Shown: piece by piece, positions 11,559 to 21,217 of the stretch
Position numbering within the stretch: the first letter of the stretch is position 1
Layout: each line of letters opens with the position of its first letter
Assembly: GCF_038502225.1 (NCBI RefSeq)
Contig: NW_027196419.1
Coordinates: forward strand, 1 to 64,000
Source: Cherax quadricarinatus
Taxonomy: Eukaryota; Arthropoda; Malacostraca; Decapoda; Parastacidae
Reading direction: 5' to 3'
DNA length: 64,000 nucleotides
Notes under the pieces: generated by a model
What the model was told of the DNA's origin: nothing
What the model saw: only the letters and a program-made list of their open reading frames with translations
Database searches by the model: none
Position numbers and translations under genes: made by a program

Positions 11559-11889
11559 ACCAAGAGCCTAGTTGACCAAGTGGTCCATTGTGACTTGACA
11601 ATGGTCCACATCAATGTCAATCACATATCAACATCATAAATTGCCCATTTTTATAAGTATGCAATATTTGTCAATTAATCTAGTCACGAGGCAATAAAGT
11701 TTATTTTTCTATATACTAATCAGTATAGATAAAATTATCATATGTTTGAAAAACAGATGCAAGTAACTCATAAGACATGTATTAGGGCTAGGTTTCAAGT
11801 ATCAAGAACTGAGTCAAGCAAGCTGTAGCCATTTATGCCTCCTTAGTTACTCATGTCCATGTTTCTACCATGTTTCTTACACTATGCAA

Positions 11890-12006
11890 AAATGCAATGC
11901 ACATAAGGGCCTGAAGATCTGGAACTCTTTGCCCGATACAGCAAGAGGTCCCCTACCCACAAATCAATTTAGGACTATACTCAAAAATCATCTCATCTCT
12001 CAATAA
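11890..12006 (+). pseudogene. C-terminal end of a jockey-like LINE reverse transcriptase
   Basis: From 11905 the frame reads KGLKIWNSLPDTARGPLPTN and ends at a TAA at 12004-12006. This is the conserved end (GPKIWNSLP) of jockey-type ORF2 proteins and resembles the minus-strand copy at 785-2245. Upstream sequence is not recognisably coding, so only the tail of the protein remains. Its 3' UTR continues to 12127 and resumes after the piggyBac-like insertion at 13561-13860. Confidence 0.72.
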
Positions 12007-12187
12007 CAACCATATCCACACTATGCTAAACTCTAACCAAATTTAAAGCAACTCTCCCAAATATTTTATTATCCCTTAACTATTAAGCCATTATTACAAA
12101 CTTAAAAATGTATGTTTGTATCATTAACCCTTTGACTGTCGCGGCCGTATATATACGTCTTACGAGGTACCGTGTTTGATGTATATA

Positions 12188-12390
12188 CAGTGAACCCCCG
12201 CTTAACGATCACCTCCCAATGTGACCAATTATGTAAGTGTATTTATGTAAGTACGTTTGTACGTGTATGTTTGGGGGTCTGAAATGGACTAATCTACTTC
12301 ACAATATTCCTTATGGGAACAAATTCGATCAGTACTGGCACCTGAACATGCTTCTGGAATGAAAAAGTATCGTTAACCGGGGGTCCACTG
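12188..12390. mobile_element. 203-bp Tigger-related MITE nested in piggyBac-like copy A
   Basis: The ends are CAGTGAACCCCCGCTTAACG and, inward from the right, CAGTGGACCCCCGGTTAACG, flanked by TA at 12186-12187 and 12391-12392. It landed on a TA of the second TATATA palindrome of its host. Non-coding. Confidence 0.88.
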
Positions 12391-12434
12391 TATACTCATA
12401 AATTCTAGCGGCTTCAAATCAAGCAGGAGAAAGC

Positions 12435-12591
12435 AAGGAAGGTTCCTTGATGTTGGTGAGGGGCTCTTGATTTAGGGAATTGGATCTGTGCTCCAGTTCC
12501 CCGAATTAAGCCTGAATGCCTTCCACATCCCCCCCCCCAGGCGCTGTATAATCCTCCGGGTTTAGCGCTTCCCCCTTGATTATAATAATAA
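12435..12591 (+). mobile_element. Short retroposon (repeat D) nested in piggyBac-like copy A
   Basis: Compared with piggyBac-like copy C, an extra 157 bp lies between GAGAAAGC and TGGTAGG. It starts AAGGAAGGTTCCTTGATGTT, contains GCTCCAGTTCCCCGAATTAA and a C run, and ends GGGTTTAGCGCTTCCCCC followed by TTGATTATAATAATAA. The same arrangement occurs at 26150-26305, with a weaker match at 49425-49640. No tRNA boxes are evident; it may be the tail of a LINE or a SINE. Confidence 0.7.
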
Positions 12592-13860
12592 TGGTAGGGC
12601 CACATGTGAGAGAATGGGTCTCTATGATTAGTGTGCACCATATAAAAAAAATCCTGGAGCACGCAGTGCATAATGAGAAAAAAAAAACTCCGACCGTTTT
12701 TTAATTAAAATGCCGACTTTGTGGTCTATTTTCGTATAGTATTTATGGTTGTATTCTCGTTTTCTTGGTCTCATTTGATAGAATGGAAAACATATTATAG
12801 AAATAGAGGTGATTTTGATTGATTTTACTATAAAAAGAACCTAGAAATGGAGCTCAAAGTAGGGAAAATGTTTGATTTTTGCCAATGTTCAAGAGTAAAC
12901 AAATGATGCAATTGTCCAATAAATGTCCAACTACCCATTCTAATGTGCAGTCATGAATGGGTTGATGGTATTTATACAATTATTACAGTATTGCAGTAGT
13001 CTGCATAATAGTAAGTCTTCTATTTTTTGTTTCAATAAAAATTCAAAATAGAAAGCAAGAGTAATATCAGAGGGGCCTGGAGACATGACTGATGAGCAAA
13101 GAAAATGTTATTTTAGAGCCAGGAATGTCTGCATTGTTCATTCTGGACCTTATTTTGAAATTGTCATATTTTTTAGTTTTTGTGAAATTGGCCAAATTGC
13201 AAATTTCTGACCACATTATTAGGCAGTTGAAATCAGTAAATGGGCAGTTTCTTATACTCAATCGATAGAAAAAATGGAGTTCTAAAGAAATAGCTATGAG
13301 TTTGGGCGACTGGAACAATGGAATTAGCCGAAAATAGGGCTCAAAGTGGGCGAAATCGCCGATTTGAAAACAGCGCCGAGGTCGCTAACTTCGCGAGAGC
13401 ATAATTCCGTCAGTTTTCCATCAAATTTCGTTTTTTTGGTGTCATTACAATCGGGAAAAGATTCTCTATCATTTCATAAGAAAAAATAATTTTTTTTTTT
13501 TAAATTTTGCGACACCAGGAGACACCTCAGGATTGGGGGTTGCGACAGTCAAAGGGTTAATTGTACTACAGTACCTCATATTAATAACAGAGTAAACAAA
13601 CTTAATTACAAACTTAATAATGTATGTTTATATCATAAACTGTACTACCTCATATTAATAACAGAGTAGAATATAATTATAAATATTTATATTCTACCAC
13701 TCTTCACCTGTCTAGACTTAAGTAGTCTATGAATATTAGGTAAAGTCTGCCTGAAATGCCTCGTCATGACAGTGGCTTTCTTTATACCAATCAAATTATG
13801 AAATGTAAACACACATTGTAACCTTAGCAAAGAAATAAAATTTTATTTTTATTATTTTTA

Positions 13861-14399
13861 TATTAACTGTAATTTTACCAATAATCACCTGGTACATACA
13901 AGAATAAATGTCACTATTGTGGCTGCCTGTTTTGGAGTTTTAGGACAAAACAGCTAGTAGTTTTGCTGTTTGATGCACTACCATTCCCAAATATATGAAA
14001 GTTTAGTATTCAAAGTTATTCTATTCTATGAATTCCCTCAAGGAAGGTATCTTAATACGGGAACGGAGCTCCTGATCCAATAAATCACCAAAGCTCTTAA
14101 TTGAACAAATTGCACCCATCCTCACTTTCCCTGGATCCACCCTCACTGCACCCCATTTCCCCTTAAGTGCTGTATCACCCCTATTAATAATACGCTCCAA
14201 GGAATTAATAAAATCCTCAGGTCACCTGTGTAAATCTTAGCTCAATCTGACCTATAGGTCAAGAGTTATGATCTAGGACTAGGTCATTTTGAGTTCACAG
14301 GATATTAAGAGTTTCTTCAAAACATAACTTACAAGAACAAAAGTATCATATTACCAAAAATAGCCATAATTCTAATAATAATCATATTTTAAAAATAAT
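13861..14399. other. No recognised features
   Basis: AT-rich sequence. No recognisable domain or repeat boundary. Confidence 0.35.
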
Positions 14400-15439
14400 G
14401 TTTGAGAGTAATGTGAATATTGTGCAATGAATTAGGAGCGTATAAATAAGAAGACGGTGTGGGCTTACCAGAAGTATAAATCAGAGGGCTGAATTTAGAA
14501 AAGATGGAGCAGAATAAAATGAGTAAGAGGGTGCATAAATCTGTGGTAGAATGAAGGAGGGCAGAATGAAGATTTTCAGTGCTAGGCTTGAGCACCCAGC
14601 AGGCATGCAAGAGTGACAGAGTGAAGACTGATTTTTTTTAACCCTTTCAAGGTCCGTCCCGTAGATCTACGGCTTTATGGTGAGTGTCCAAACCGTAGAT
14701 CTACGCCATGAGCTCAGCTCACTCTGATAAACTGTGAGTGGTACATTTGGGCCTAGATATGAGAGAATACATCTTTGTGGTATGTGTGCACCACATAAAA
14801 CAGATCCTGCAGCACACTATGTATAATGAGAGAAAAAAACTGAAATCATGATTTTTCGATTAAAACAGCAACTTTGCAGTGTTTTTTCGTATGTTTTTTA
14901 TAGTTGTATTTGCGATTTCTTGGTCTCATTTGATAGAATGGAAGACATATTACAGAAAAAGAGATGATTTTGAATGGTTTTAGCACTGGAAATGGCTTGA
15001 AACTGAGCTCAAAGTAGCGGAAATGTTAAATTTTTGCCGATATTCAAGAGTGAACAAACGACCTCACACGTCTAATACACGTCAGCTGGTGGGTCTAATA
15101 TACATTCACAAATATGGTGATGATATTTATACAATTACAGTATTGCATAACAGTAAATCTTCTATTTTTTGGTGTGAATAAAAATTCATTATGTGAATAA
15201 AAAATCAAAATGGAATTTATTTGTAAAGTCTCAAAACATAACTAATGAACAGAGGAAATGGTAGTTTAGTGCCAGGAATGCCTACATTGTTTATTCTGGA
15301 CCCTATTTTGAAATTGGAATATTTTGAACTTTGTGTTAAATTGGCCAAATTAACAATTTCCGATCACTTTATTTTGTAGTTGAAACAGTTGACTTGGCGA
15401 TTTCTTGTGCTCAATCGATAGAATAGAAGTAATACTAGT

Positions 15440-17393
15440 CAGTTAAAAATAGGAGAGGAGAGTTATTAAATGGAGAGTTAGAGGTATTGGGAAGATGGAA
15501 GGAATATTTTGAGGAATTGTTAAATGTTGATGAAGATAGGGAAGCTGTGATTTCGTGTATAGGGCAAGGAGGAATAACATCTTGTAGGAGTGAGGAAGAG
15601 CCAGTTGTGAGTGTGGGGGAAGTTCGTGAGGCAGTAGGTAAAATGAAAGGGGGTAAGGCAGCCGGGATTGATGGGATAAAGATAGAAATGTTAAAAGCAG
15701 GTGGGGATATAGTTTTGGAGTGGTTGGTGCAATTATTTAATAAATGTATGGAAGAGGGTAAGGTACCTAGGGATTGGCAGAGAGCATGCATAGTTCCTTT
15801 GTATAAAGGCAAAGGGGATAAAAGAGAGTGCAAAAATTATAGGGGGATAAGTCTGTTGAGTGTACCTGGTAAAGTGTATGGTAGAGTTATAATTGAAAGA
15901 ATTAAGAGTAAGACGGAGAATAGGATAGCAGATGAACAAGGAGGCTTTAGGAAAGGTAGGGGGTGTGTGGACCAGGTGTTTACAGTGAAACATATAAGTG
16001 AACAGTATTTAGATAAGGCTAAAGAGGTCTTTGTGGCATTTATGGATTTGGAAAAGGCGTATGACAGGGTGGATAGGGGGGCAATGTGGCAGATGTTGCA
16101 AGTGTATGGTGTAGGAGGTAGGTTACTGAAAGCAGTGAAGAGTTTTTACGAGGATAGTGAGGCTCAAGTTAGAGTATGTAGGAAAGAGGGAAATTTTTTC
16201 CCAGTAAAAGTAGGCCTTAGACAAGGATGTGTGATGTCACCGTGGTTGTTTAATATATTTATAGATGGGGTTGTAAGAGAAGTAAATGCGAGGGTCTTGG
16301 CAAGAGGCGTGGAGTTAAAAGATAAAGAATCACACACAAAGTGGGAGTTGTCACAGCTGCTCTTTGCTGATGACACTGTGCTCTTGGGAGATTCTGAAGA
16401 GAAGTTGCAGAGATTGGTGGATGAATTTGGTAGGGTGTGCAAAAGAAGAAAATTAAAGGTGAATACAGGAAAGAGTAAGGTTATGAGGATAACAAAAAGA
16501 TTAGGTGATGAAAGATTGAATATCAGATTGGAGGGAGAGAGTATGGAGGAGGTGAACGTATTCAGATATTTGGGAGTGGACGTGTCAGCGGATGGGTCTA
16601 TGAAAGATGAGGTGAATCATAGAATTGATGAGGGAAAAAGAGTGAGTGGTGCACTTAGGAGTCTGTGGAGACAAAGAACTTTGTCCTTGGAGGCAAAGAG
16701 GGGAATGTATGAGAGTATAGTTTTACCAACGCTCTTATATGGGTGTGAAGCGTGGGTGATGAATGTTGCAGCGAGGAGAAGGCTGGAGGCAGTGGAGATG
16801 TCATGTCTGAGGGCAATGTGTGGTGTGAATATAATGCAGAGAATTCGTAGTTTGGAAGTTAGGAGGAGGTGCGGGATTACCAAAACTGTTGTCCAGAGGG
16901 CTGAGGAAGGGTTGTTGAGGTGGTTCGGACATGTAGAGAGAATGGAGCGAAACAGAATGACTTCAAGAGTGTATCAGTCTGTAGTGGAAGGAAGGCGGGG
17001 TAGGGGTCGGCCTAGGAAGGGTTGGAGGGAGGGGGTAAAGGAGGTTTTGTGTGCGAGGGGCTTGGACTTCCAGCAGGCATGCGTGAGCGTGTTTGATAGG
17101 AGTGAATGGAGACAAATGGTTTTTAATACTTGACGTGCTGTTGGAGTGTGAGCAAAGTAACATTTATGAAGGGATTCAGGGAAACCGGCAGGCCGGACTT
17201 GAGTCCTGGAGATGGGAAGTACAGTGCCTGCACTCTGAAGGAGGGGTGTTAATGTTGCAGTTTAAAAACTGTAGTGTAAAGCACCCTTCTGGCAAGACAG
17301 TGATGGAGTGAATGATGGTGAAAGTTTTTCTTTTTCGGGCCACCCTGCCTTGGTGGGAATCGGCCGGTGTGATAATAAAAAAAAAATAAATAA
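15440..17393 (+). mobile_element. RTE-like LINE, copy 2 (5' truncated, longest)
   Basis: It lies inside piggyBac-like copy B and is flanked by ACTAGT (15434-15439 and 17394-17399), a short target duplication. A single frame is open from the truncation point to the stop at 17131-17133. The 3' UTR contains GGGCCACCCTGCCTTGGTGG and ends GATAATAAAAAAAAAATAAA. It is nearly identical to copies 1 and 3, so the family was active recently. Confidence 0.92.
15442..17133 (+). CDS. Reverse transcriptase of RTE-like LINE copy 2 (N-terminally truncated)
   Basis: The frame is open from the very edge of the element (VKNRRGELLNGELEVLGRWK), about 563 codons. Any start codon seen, such as 15487, is an accident of truncation. 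From 15487, the linker before the reverse transcriptase ends with RRWKEYFEELLN-like sequence at residues 1-13. NYRGISLLSVPGKVYGR is at about 118-134, FMDLEKAYDRVD at 185-196, LRQGCVMSPW at 244-253 and the catalytic FADD at 293-296. The C-terminal half has LYGCEAWVMNVAARRR, RWFGHVERMERN and GRRGRGRPRKGW. The endonuclease domain is missing, so the copy is dead as an autonomous element although the enzyme core looks intact. RTE is my best family assignment. Confidence 0.87.
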   Translation, partial: VKNRRGELLNGELEVLGRWKEYFEELLNVDEDREAVISCIGQGGITSCRSEEEPVVSVGEVREAVGKMKGGKAAGIDGIKIEMLKAGGDIVLEWLVQLFNKCMEEGKVPRDWQRACIVPLYKGKGDKRECKNYRGISLLSVPGKVYGRVIIERIKSKTENRIADEQGGFRKGRGCVDQVFTVKHISEQYLDKAKEVFVAFMDLEKAYDRVDRGAMWQMLQVYGVGGRLLKAVKSFYEDSEAQVRVCRKEGNFFPVKVGLRQGCVMSPWLFNIFIDGVVREVNARVLARGVELKDKESHTKWELSQLLFADDTVLLGDSEEKLQRLVDEFGRVCKRRKLKVNTGKSKVMRITKRLGDERLNIRLEGESMEEVNVFRYLGVDVSADGSMKDEVNHRIDEGKRVSGALRSLWRQRTLSLEAKRGMYESIVLPTLLYGCEAWVMNVAARRRLEAVEMSCLRAMCGVNIMQRIRSLEVRRRCGITKTVVQRAEEGLLRWFGHVERMERNRMTSRVYQSVVEGRRGRGRPRKGWREGVKEVLCARGLDFQQACVSVFDRSEWRQMVFNT

Positions 17394-18003
17394 ACTAGTG
17401 AAATAGCTAAGAATTTGGTTGATTGGAATAATGTAATTGGCCTAAAATGGGAGTCAAAGTCGGCAAAATCGCCGATTCGTAAATATCGCTGACACATCAA
17501 AATTCGCGAGAGCATAATTTCATCAATTTTCCACCAAATTTCTTACTTTTTGTTTTATTACCTTCACAAAAAGATTCTCTACGATTTCATAAGAAAAAAT
17601 AACAAATTTTTTTTTTGAAAATTCTTGGACACTGGTGCGTGACTCCAGATTTGGGCCTTGGACCCTGAAAGGGTTAAGGGCCTGATGTGCACTTGGAGTG
17701 TGAACATATTAACATTTATGAAGGGATTCAGGAAAATCAGTCAGCTTGATTTGAGTCCTACAGTGCTTGCACTCTGAAGGCTGAGTGGGGATGTTATAAT
17801 TCAGAGATTCATTTTAATTATGTCTGCACACATCCAGCAACAAGAGCTATCGAAAGTGTAATGGTGAATGTCCTTCCCTCTTGAGGACACTTTACCCTGG
17901 TGGTAAACACTTCTAGCATGACAGCTGTTGAATAAGTGATGGTGAAAGGATTTCATTTGTTCCTGGGTCACCCTACCTTGGTGGGAGTCTGTCAATGAGG
18001 TAA

Positions 18004-18429
18004 AAAAAAGAAAAATTCTCTTACCTTAAACTGATCTCGTCAATCCAAGTCCTTAGCTTGCACGACATTGTTGACCTAAATTGGGCCTCAAACATCCACA
18101 AGTGACCCGTATGAGAACGCCTTGGCTGTTGGGTAAAGTTACACTTTATATATATGTATATTCTGTATAGACTGATAAGTACAAAAATATACAGCTGACA
18201 GTCAGTTAACACAATTACACTCCTGAAAATGGAGTGTAATAAAAAATCATGTAAAATGAACTGAAGAATACATATATGGGGGAAAATAGTTAGTCTTTAA
18301 ACATGCCCCCCCCCCCAATTGCTTTTAGGTCTCAAAATTTTAAAAAAACAATTGTAATAACATAATTGTAAGTCAATTTAGTAATGTGTTATAGCTAATA
18401 CAATACTTATAGCCACAAAGGTTACATAA
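18004..18429. other. No recognised features
   Basis: Contains a C run (18306-18316) and a TATATATGTATAT stretch. No coding or repeat assignment. Confidence 0.35.
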
Positions 18430-20215
18430 ATAAAAAAAAAATTAACACGCCAGCCGCCCCCCACTGTGGTAGGGTGACCTGAAAAAGAAACACTTTCTCC
18501 ATCACTAACTTGTAAGTGGCATGCTGATACTACAGGTCAGATGCCCTTTCAAACTGCAATATCTCCACCCCTCCTCTGGAGTGCAGGCATTGTACTTCCC
18601 ACCTCTAGTACTCAAAGTCTGGCTAGCTGGTTTTCCTGAATCTCTTCATCAATGTTACCTTGATCATGCTCCAACAGCACATCAAGTCATGAAAGCCATT
18701 TGCCTCCATTCACTCCTATTTAACCCCTTGACTGTCGCAACCCCCAATCCTGAGGTGTCTCCTGGTGTCGCAAAATTTTAAAAAAAAAAACAAAAAAAAA
18801 AAAGTATTTTTTCTTATGAAATGATAGAGAATCTTTTCCCGATTGTAATGACACCAAAAAAACGAAATTTGATGGAAAACTGACGGAATTACGCTCTCGC
18901 AAAGTTAGCGACCTCAGCGATATTTACAAATTGGCGATTTCGCCCACTTTGAGCCCTATTTTCGGCTAATTCCATTGTTCCAGTCGACCAAACTCATCGC
19001 TATTTCTTTAGAATTCCATTTTTTCTATCGATTGAGTACAAGAAACTGCCCATTTACCGATTTTAACTACCCAATAACGTGGTCAGAAATTTGCAATTTG
19101 GCCAATTTCACAAAAATTAAAAAATATGACAATTTCAAAATATGGTCCAGAATGAACAATGCAGACATTCCTGGCTCTAAAATAATATTTTCTTTGTTCG
19201 TCAGTCATGTCTCCAGGCCCCTCTGATATTACTCTTGCTTTTTATTTTCAATTTTTATTCCAACAAAAAATAGAAGACTTACTATTATGCAGACTACTGC
19301 AATACTGTAATAATTGTATAAATAACATCAACCCATTCATGGCTGCATATTAGAATGGCTAGTTGGACATTTATTGGACAATGACATCATTTGTTTACTT
19401 TTGAACATTGGCAAAAATCAAACATTTCCCCTAATTTGAGCTCCATTTCCAGGTTCTTTTTATAGTAAAATCAATCAAAATCACCTCTATTTCTAGAATA
19501 TGTTTTCCATTCTATCAAATGAAACCAAGAAAACGAGAATACAACCATAAATACTATACGAAAATAGACCACAAATTCAGCATTTTAATTAAAAAAAATG
19601 GTCAGAGTTTTTTTTTTCTCATTATTCACTGCGTGCTCCAGGATTTTTTTATATGGTGCACACTGACCACACAGACCCATTCTCTCACATGTGGGCCTAC
19701 CAGCTTTCCCCTGCTTGATTTGAAGCCGCTAGAATTTATGAGTATATATACGTCAAACACGGTACCTCGTATGACATATATATACGGCTGCGACAGTCAA
19801 AGGGTTAACATGTTCACACAAGACTGTTGGATGTATACAAAACCTTTCACATCCCTCTCCCTTCAATTTTTCCTAGAATAATCCCTACCTCACGACCTTC
19901 CACTACAGATTTATACACCCTCCAAGTCATCCTACTTTGCTCCATCCACACTAAACGTCCAAATCACCTCAATAACCACCCCCTATCCCTCTGGATAATA
20001 CTTTTAGTAACCCCACACCTTCTAAACTCCAAACTATGCATTTTCTGCATAATATTTACAGCACATATTGCCCTCAGACACATCTCCACTGCTTCCATCC
20101 TCCTCCTTGCTGCAACATTTAAAACTCATGCTTCACACCTATATAAGAGTGCTGGTACCACTATACTCATACATTAACCTTTTTGCCTCCATGGATAATG
20201 TTCTTACCTTAAATT
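18430..20215 (-). mobile_element. Old RTE-like LINE (minus strand), split by piggyBac-like copy C
   Basis: The blocks 18430-18719 and 19809-20215 run antisense to the young RTE-like family. The first covers the 3' UTR (GGTAGGGTGACCTGAAAAAG, GGAGTGCAGGCATTGTACTT, CTCCAACAGCACATCAAG). The second covers the coding end (TTCCACTACAGATTTATACA, GGACAATAC-like, CACACCTTCTAAACTCC, CACACCTATATAAGAG). All frames carry stops and indels. The halves join at one TTAA. It is clearly more diverged than copies 1-3. Confidence 0.78.
18724..19804 (-). mobile_element. piggyBac-like non-autonomous element, copy C (uninterrupted reference copy)
   Basis: TTAA flanks lie at 18720-18723 and 19805-19808. The ends are CCCCTTGACTGTCGCAACC at the left and, inward from the right, CCCTTTGACTGTCGCAGCC. 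It is in the reverse orientation to copy A and has no inserts, so its 1081 bp gives the family length. The palindromic pair is at 19741-19752 and 19775-19786, both with TATATA centres. No transposase frame; the longest open stretches have no domain. Mobility would need a transposase from elsewhere. Confidence 0.87.
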
Positions 20216-20289
20216 CTGGTTGCTGGTGTATGTCAGTTATTTTAAAAGGAGTGGAGAGGTGAAAAAAGAGTGAAAAAAGTCTGCAACTT

Positions 20290-21215
20290 TATCAATAATA
20301 TGGAATGTTAACTATTTTTCTTCAACTTCTCCTTCCTCACCTTTGTCTGTTATCTGTTTCCTTTGAATCTGGGCAGTGATCTCTGCCAACAACTCCTCTG
20401 GACTTCTTTCTTCCTAATCATCCAATATTTCATTCACATCATCTTTCTGCATATCATCAAAACCTCACCTAGCAATCTCCTTGCCAGAGGAACTATTTCC
20501 TGGGCCTGGTTCTCAACTGAGGGAGTTTTGGAGCAGCAAATACACATGGGCTTACACTTAAAATCACTAGATGCATTAGCATGAAGTAGCAAGCTGAAGC
20601 GATTCCTTACTGCTTTAAATCCCTGTGCACTTTCCTCTTGCTGGCTGATGTATGTTTGTGCTGTCATCTTCCAATAAGGACTTCTTATCCCAGCATTAAA
20701 CACTTGCTGTGGCTTATAATCACCCTGAGAAATAACTTCCTGTAATTCAGCAGGGTAAATTCCCTGCAGTCATGTGGTCAGCATGACCAATGTCACCAGA
20801 AATTTTAATATGTAACCATCTGCACCGTTTGAACTTGTGGAACTAGCCTGTCCTAAGCAAGTATTCTTGTTCAGACCTTCCTTCTTCAACACACACTGTT
20901 TTATAGTACTCTAAGGCTTATTCCCTTTAAGATAAAATTAAGCAGTGCACCTTTCTCAGTTATTTGCTCAATCCACTCACTCAGTAACTCTTCTTCTTAT
21001 TTAGCTGTTGTGACCTGTGTCACTTTTCGGGAGGTCACAACCTGGATTACTAATAGCACAAGCTCATAGCCTCGCCTCATTCTTGGTGATTGTGCAAACT
21101 AATGCCTCATTTACACCATATGCTTGCATGGTCTCCACCACACCTTCACCACTTTTAAGTTTATCTAGGATCCCAGTTTTTTTCGTAACACCAAGACTTT
21201 CACACTTGAGTTCCT
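20290..21215 (-). pseudogene. Degenerate Tigger/jerky-type transposase fragment
   Basis: The minus-strand frame at 20434-20703 reads FNAGIRSPYWKMTAQTYISQ then SLLLHANASSDFKCKP. This is the region around the first catalytic block of Tigger/jerky transposases (compare CDETGLFWKKMPKRTYI and LLFCGNASGDFKVKP in the copy at 9086-10764), but the Asp of CDETG is replaced (FNAGI). Flanking frames are broken, and I cannot define termini. Confidence 0.6.
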
Positions 21216-21217
21216 TA

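Larger units (their letters stand above)
12128..13556 (+). mobile_element. piggyBac-like non-autonomous element, copy A
   Basis: The element is flanked by TTAA at 12124-12127 and 13557-13560. The termini read CCCTTTGACTGTCGCGGCC at the left and, inward from the right, CCCTTTGACTGTCGCAACC. TTAA duplication plus a CCC start is the hallmark of the piggyBac superfamily. No transposase frame exists. The palindrome CGTATATATACG lies at 12146-12157, 18 bp inside the TTAA. A second palindrome 34 bp further on was split by the MITE at 12188-12390. A retroposon at 12435-12591 is also nested here. Removing both gives about 1.07 kb, like copies C and D. Confidence 0.85.
12007..13860 (+). mobile_element. 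3' UTR of the jockey-like LINE, split by piggyBac-like copy A
   Basis: The UTR runs 12007-12127 and continues at 13561. An internal direct repeat (ATAACAGAGTA plus AATGTATGTTTATATCAT) occurs around 13580-13670. The GCCTGAAATGCCTCGTCATGA core lies at about 13750, and an A/T-rich end (GCAAAGAAATAAAATTTTA) at about 13830. The sequence on either side of the insertion joins cleanly at one TTAA. Confidence 0.65.
14642..17673 (+). mobile_element. piggyBac-like non-autonomous element, copy B, carrying a nested LINE
   Basis: TTAA flanks lie at 14638-14641 and 17674-17677. The ends read CCCTTTCAAGGTCC and, inward from the right, CCCTTTCAGGGTCC. Two palindromes, CGTAGATCTACG at 14660-14671 and 14694-14705, sit at the same offsets as the TATATA and ACTAGT palindromes of copies A, C and D. 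The interior resembles the other copies but has diverged. RTE-like LINE copy 2 occupies 15440-17393. Without it the element is about 1.07 kb and non-coding. Confidence 0.85.
14400..18003 (+). mobile_element. Old RTE-like LINE 3' part, split by piggyBac-like copy B
   Basis: The segments 14400-14637 and 17678-18003 align in order with the young copy at 15440-17393. They include a degraded GTGTGAATATTG.GCA, the CTTGAGCACCCAGCAGGCATGC region, then TTGGAGTGTGAACATATTAA, CATTTATGAAGGGATTCAGG, GCACTCTGAAGG and the end GGGTCACCCTACCTTGGTGG. All frames are broken. The two halves meet at one TTAA, which places the LINE insertion before the arrival of copy B. Confidence 0.75.

Noticed and set aside
15733..17163. 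Minus-strand frames across RTE-like LINE copy 2 (and the matching frames in copies 1 and 3)
   Set aside because: Antisense shadows of the reverse transcriptase gene; they recur only because the LINE copies are nearly identical.
20290..21215. Possible intact host gene derived from a transposase (TIGD/jerky-like)
   Set aside because: Frames are broken and the first catalytic Asp block is lost; a decayed transposon explains it better.
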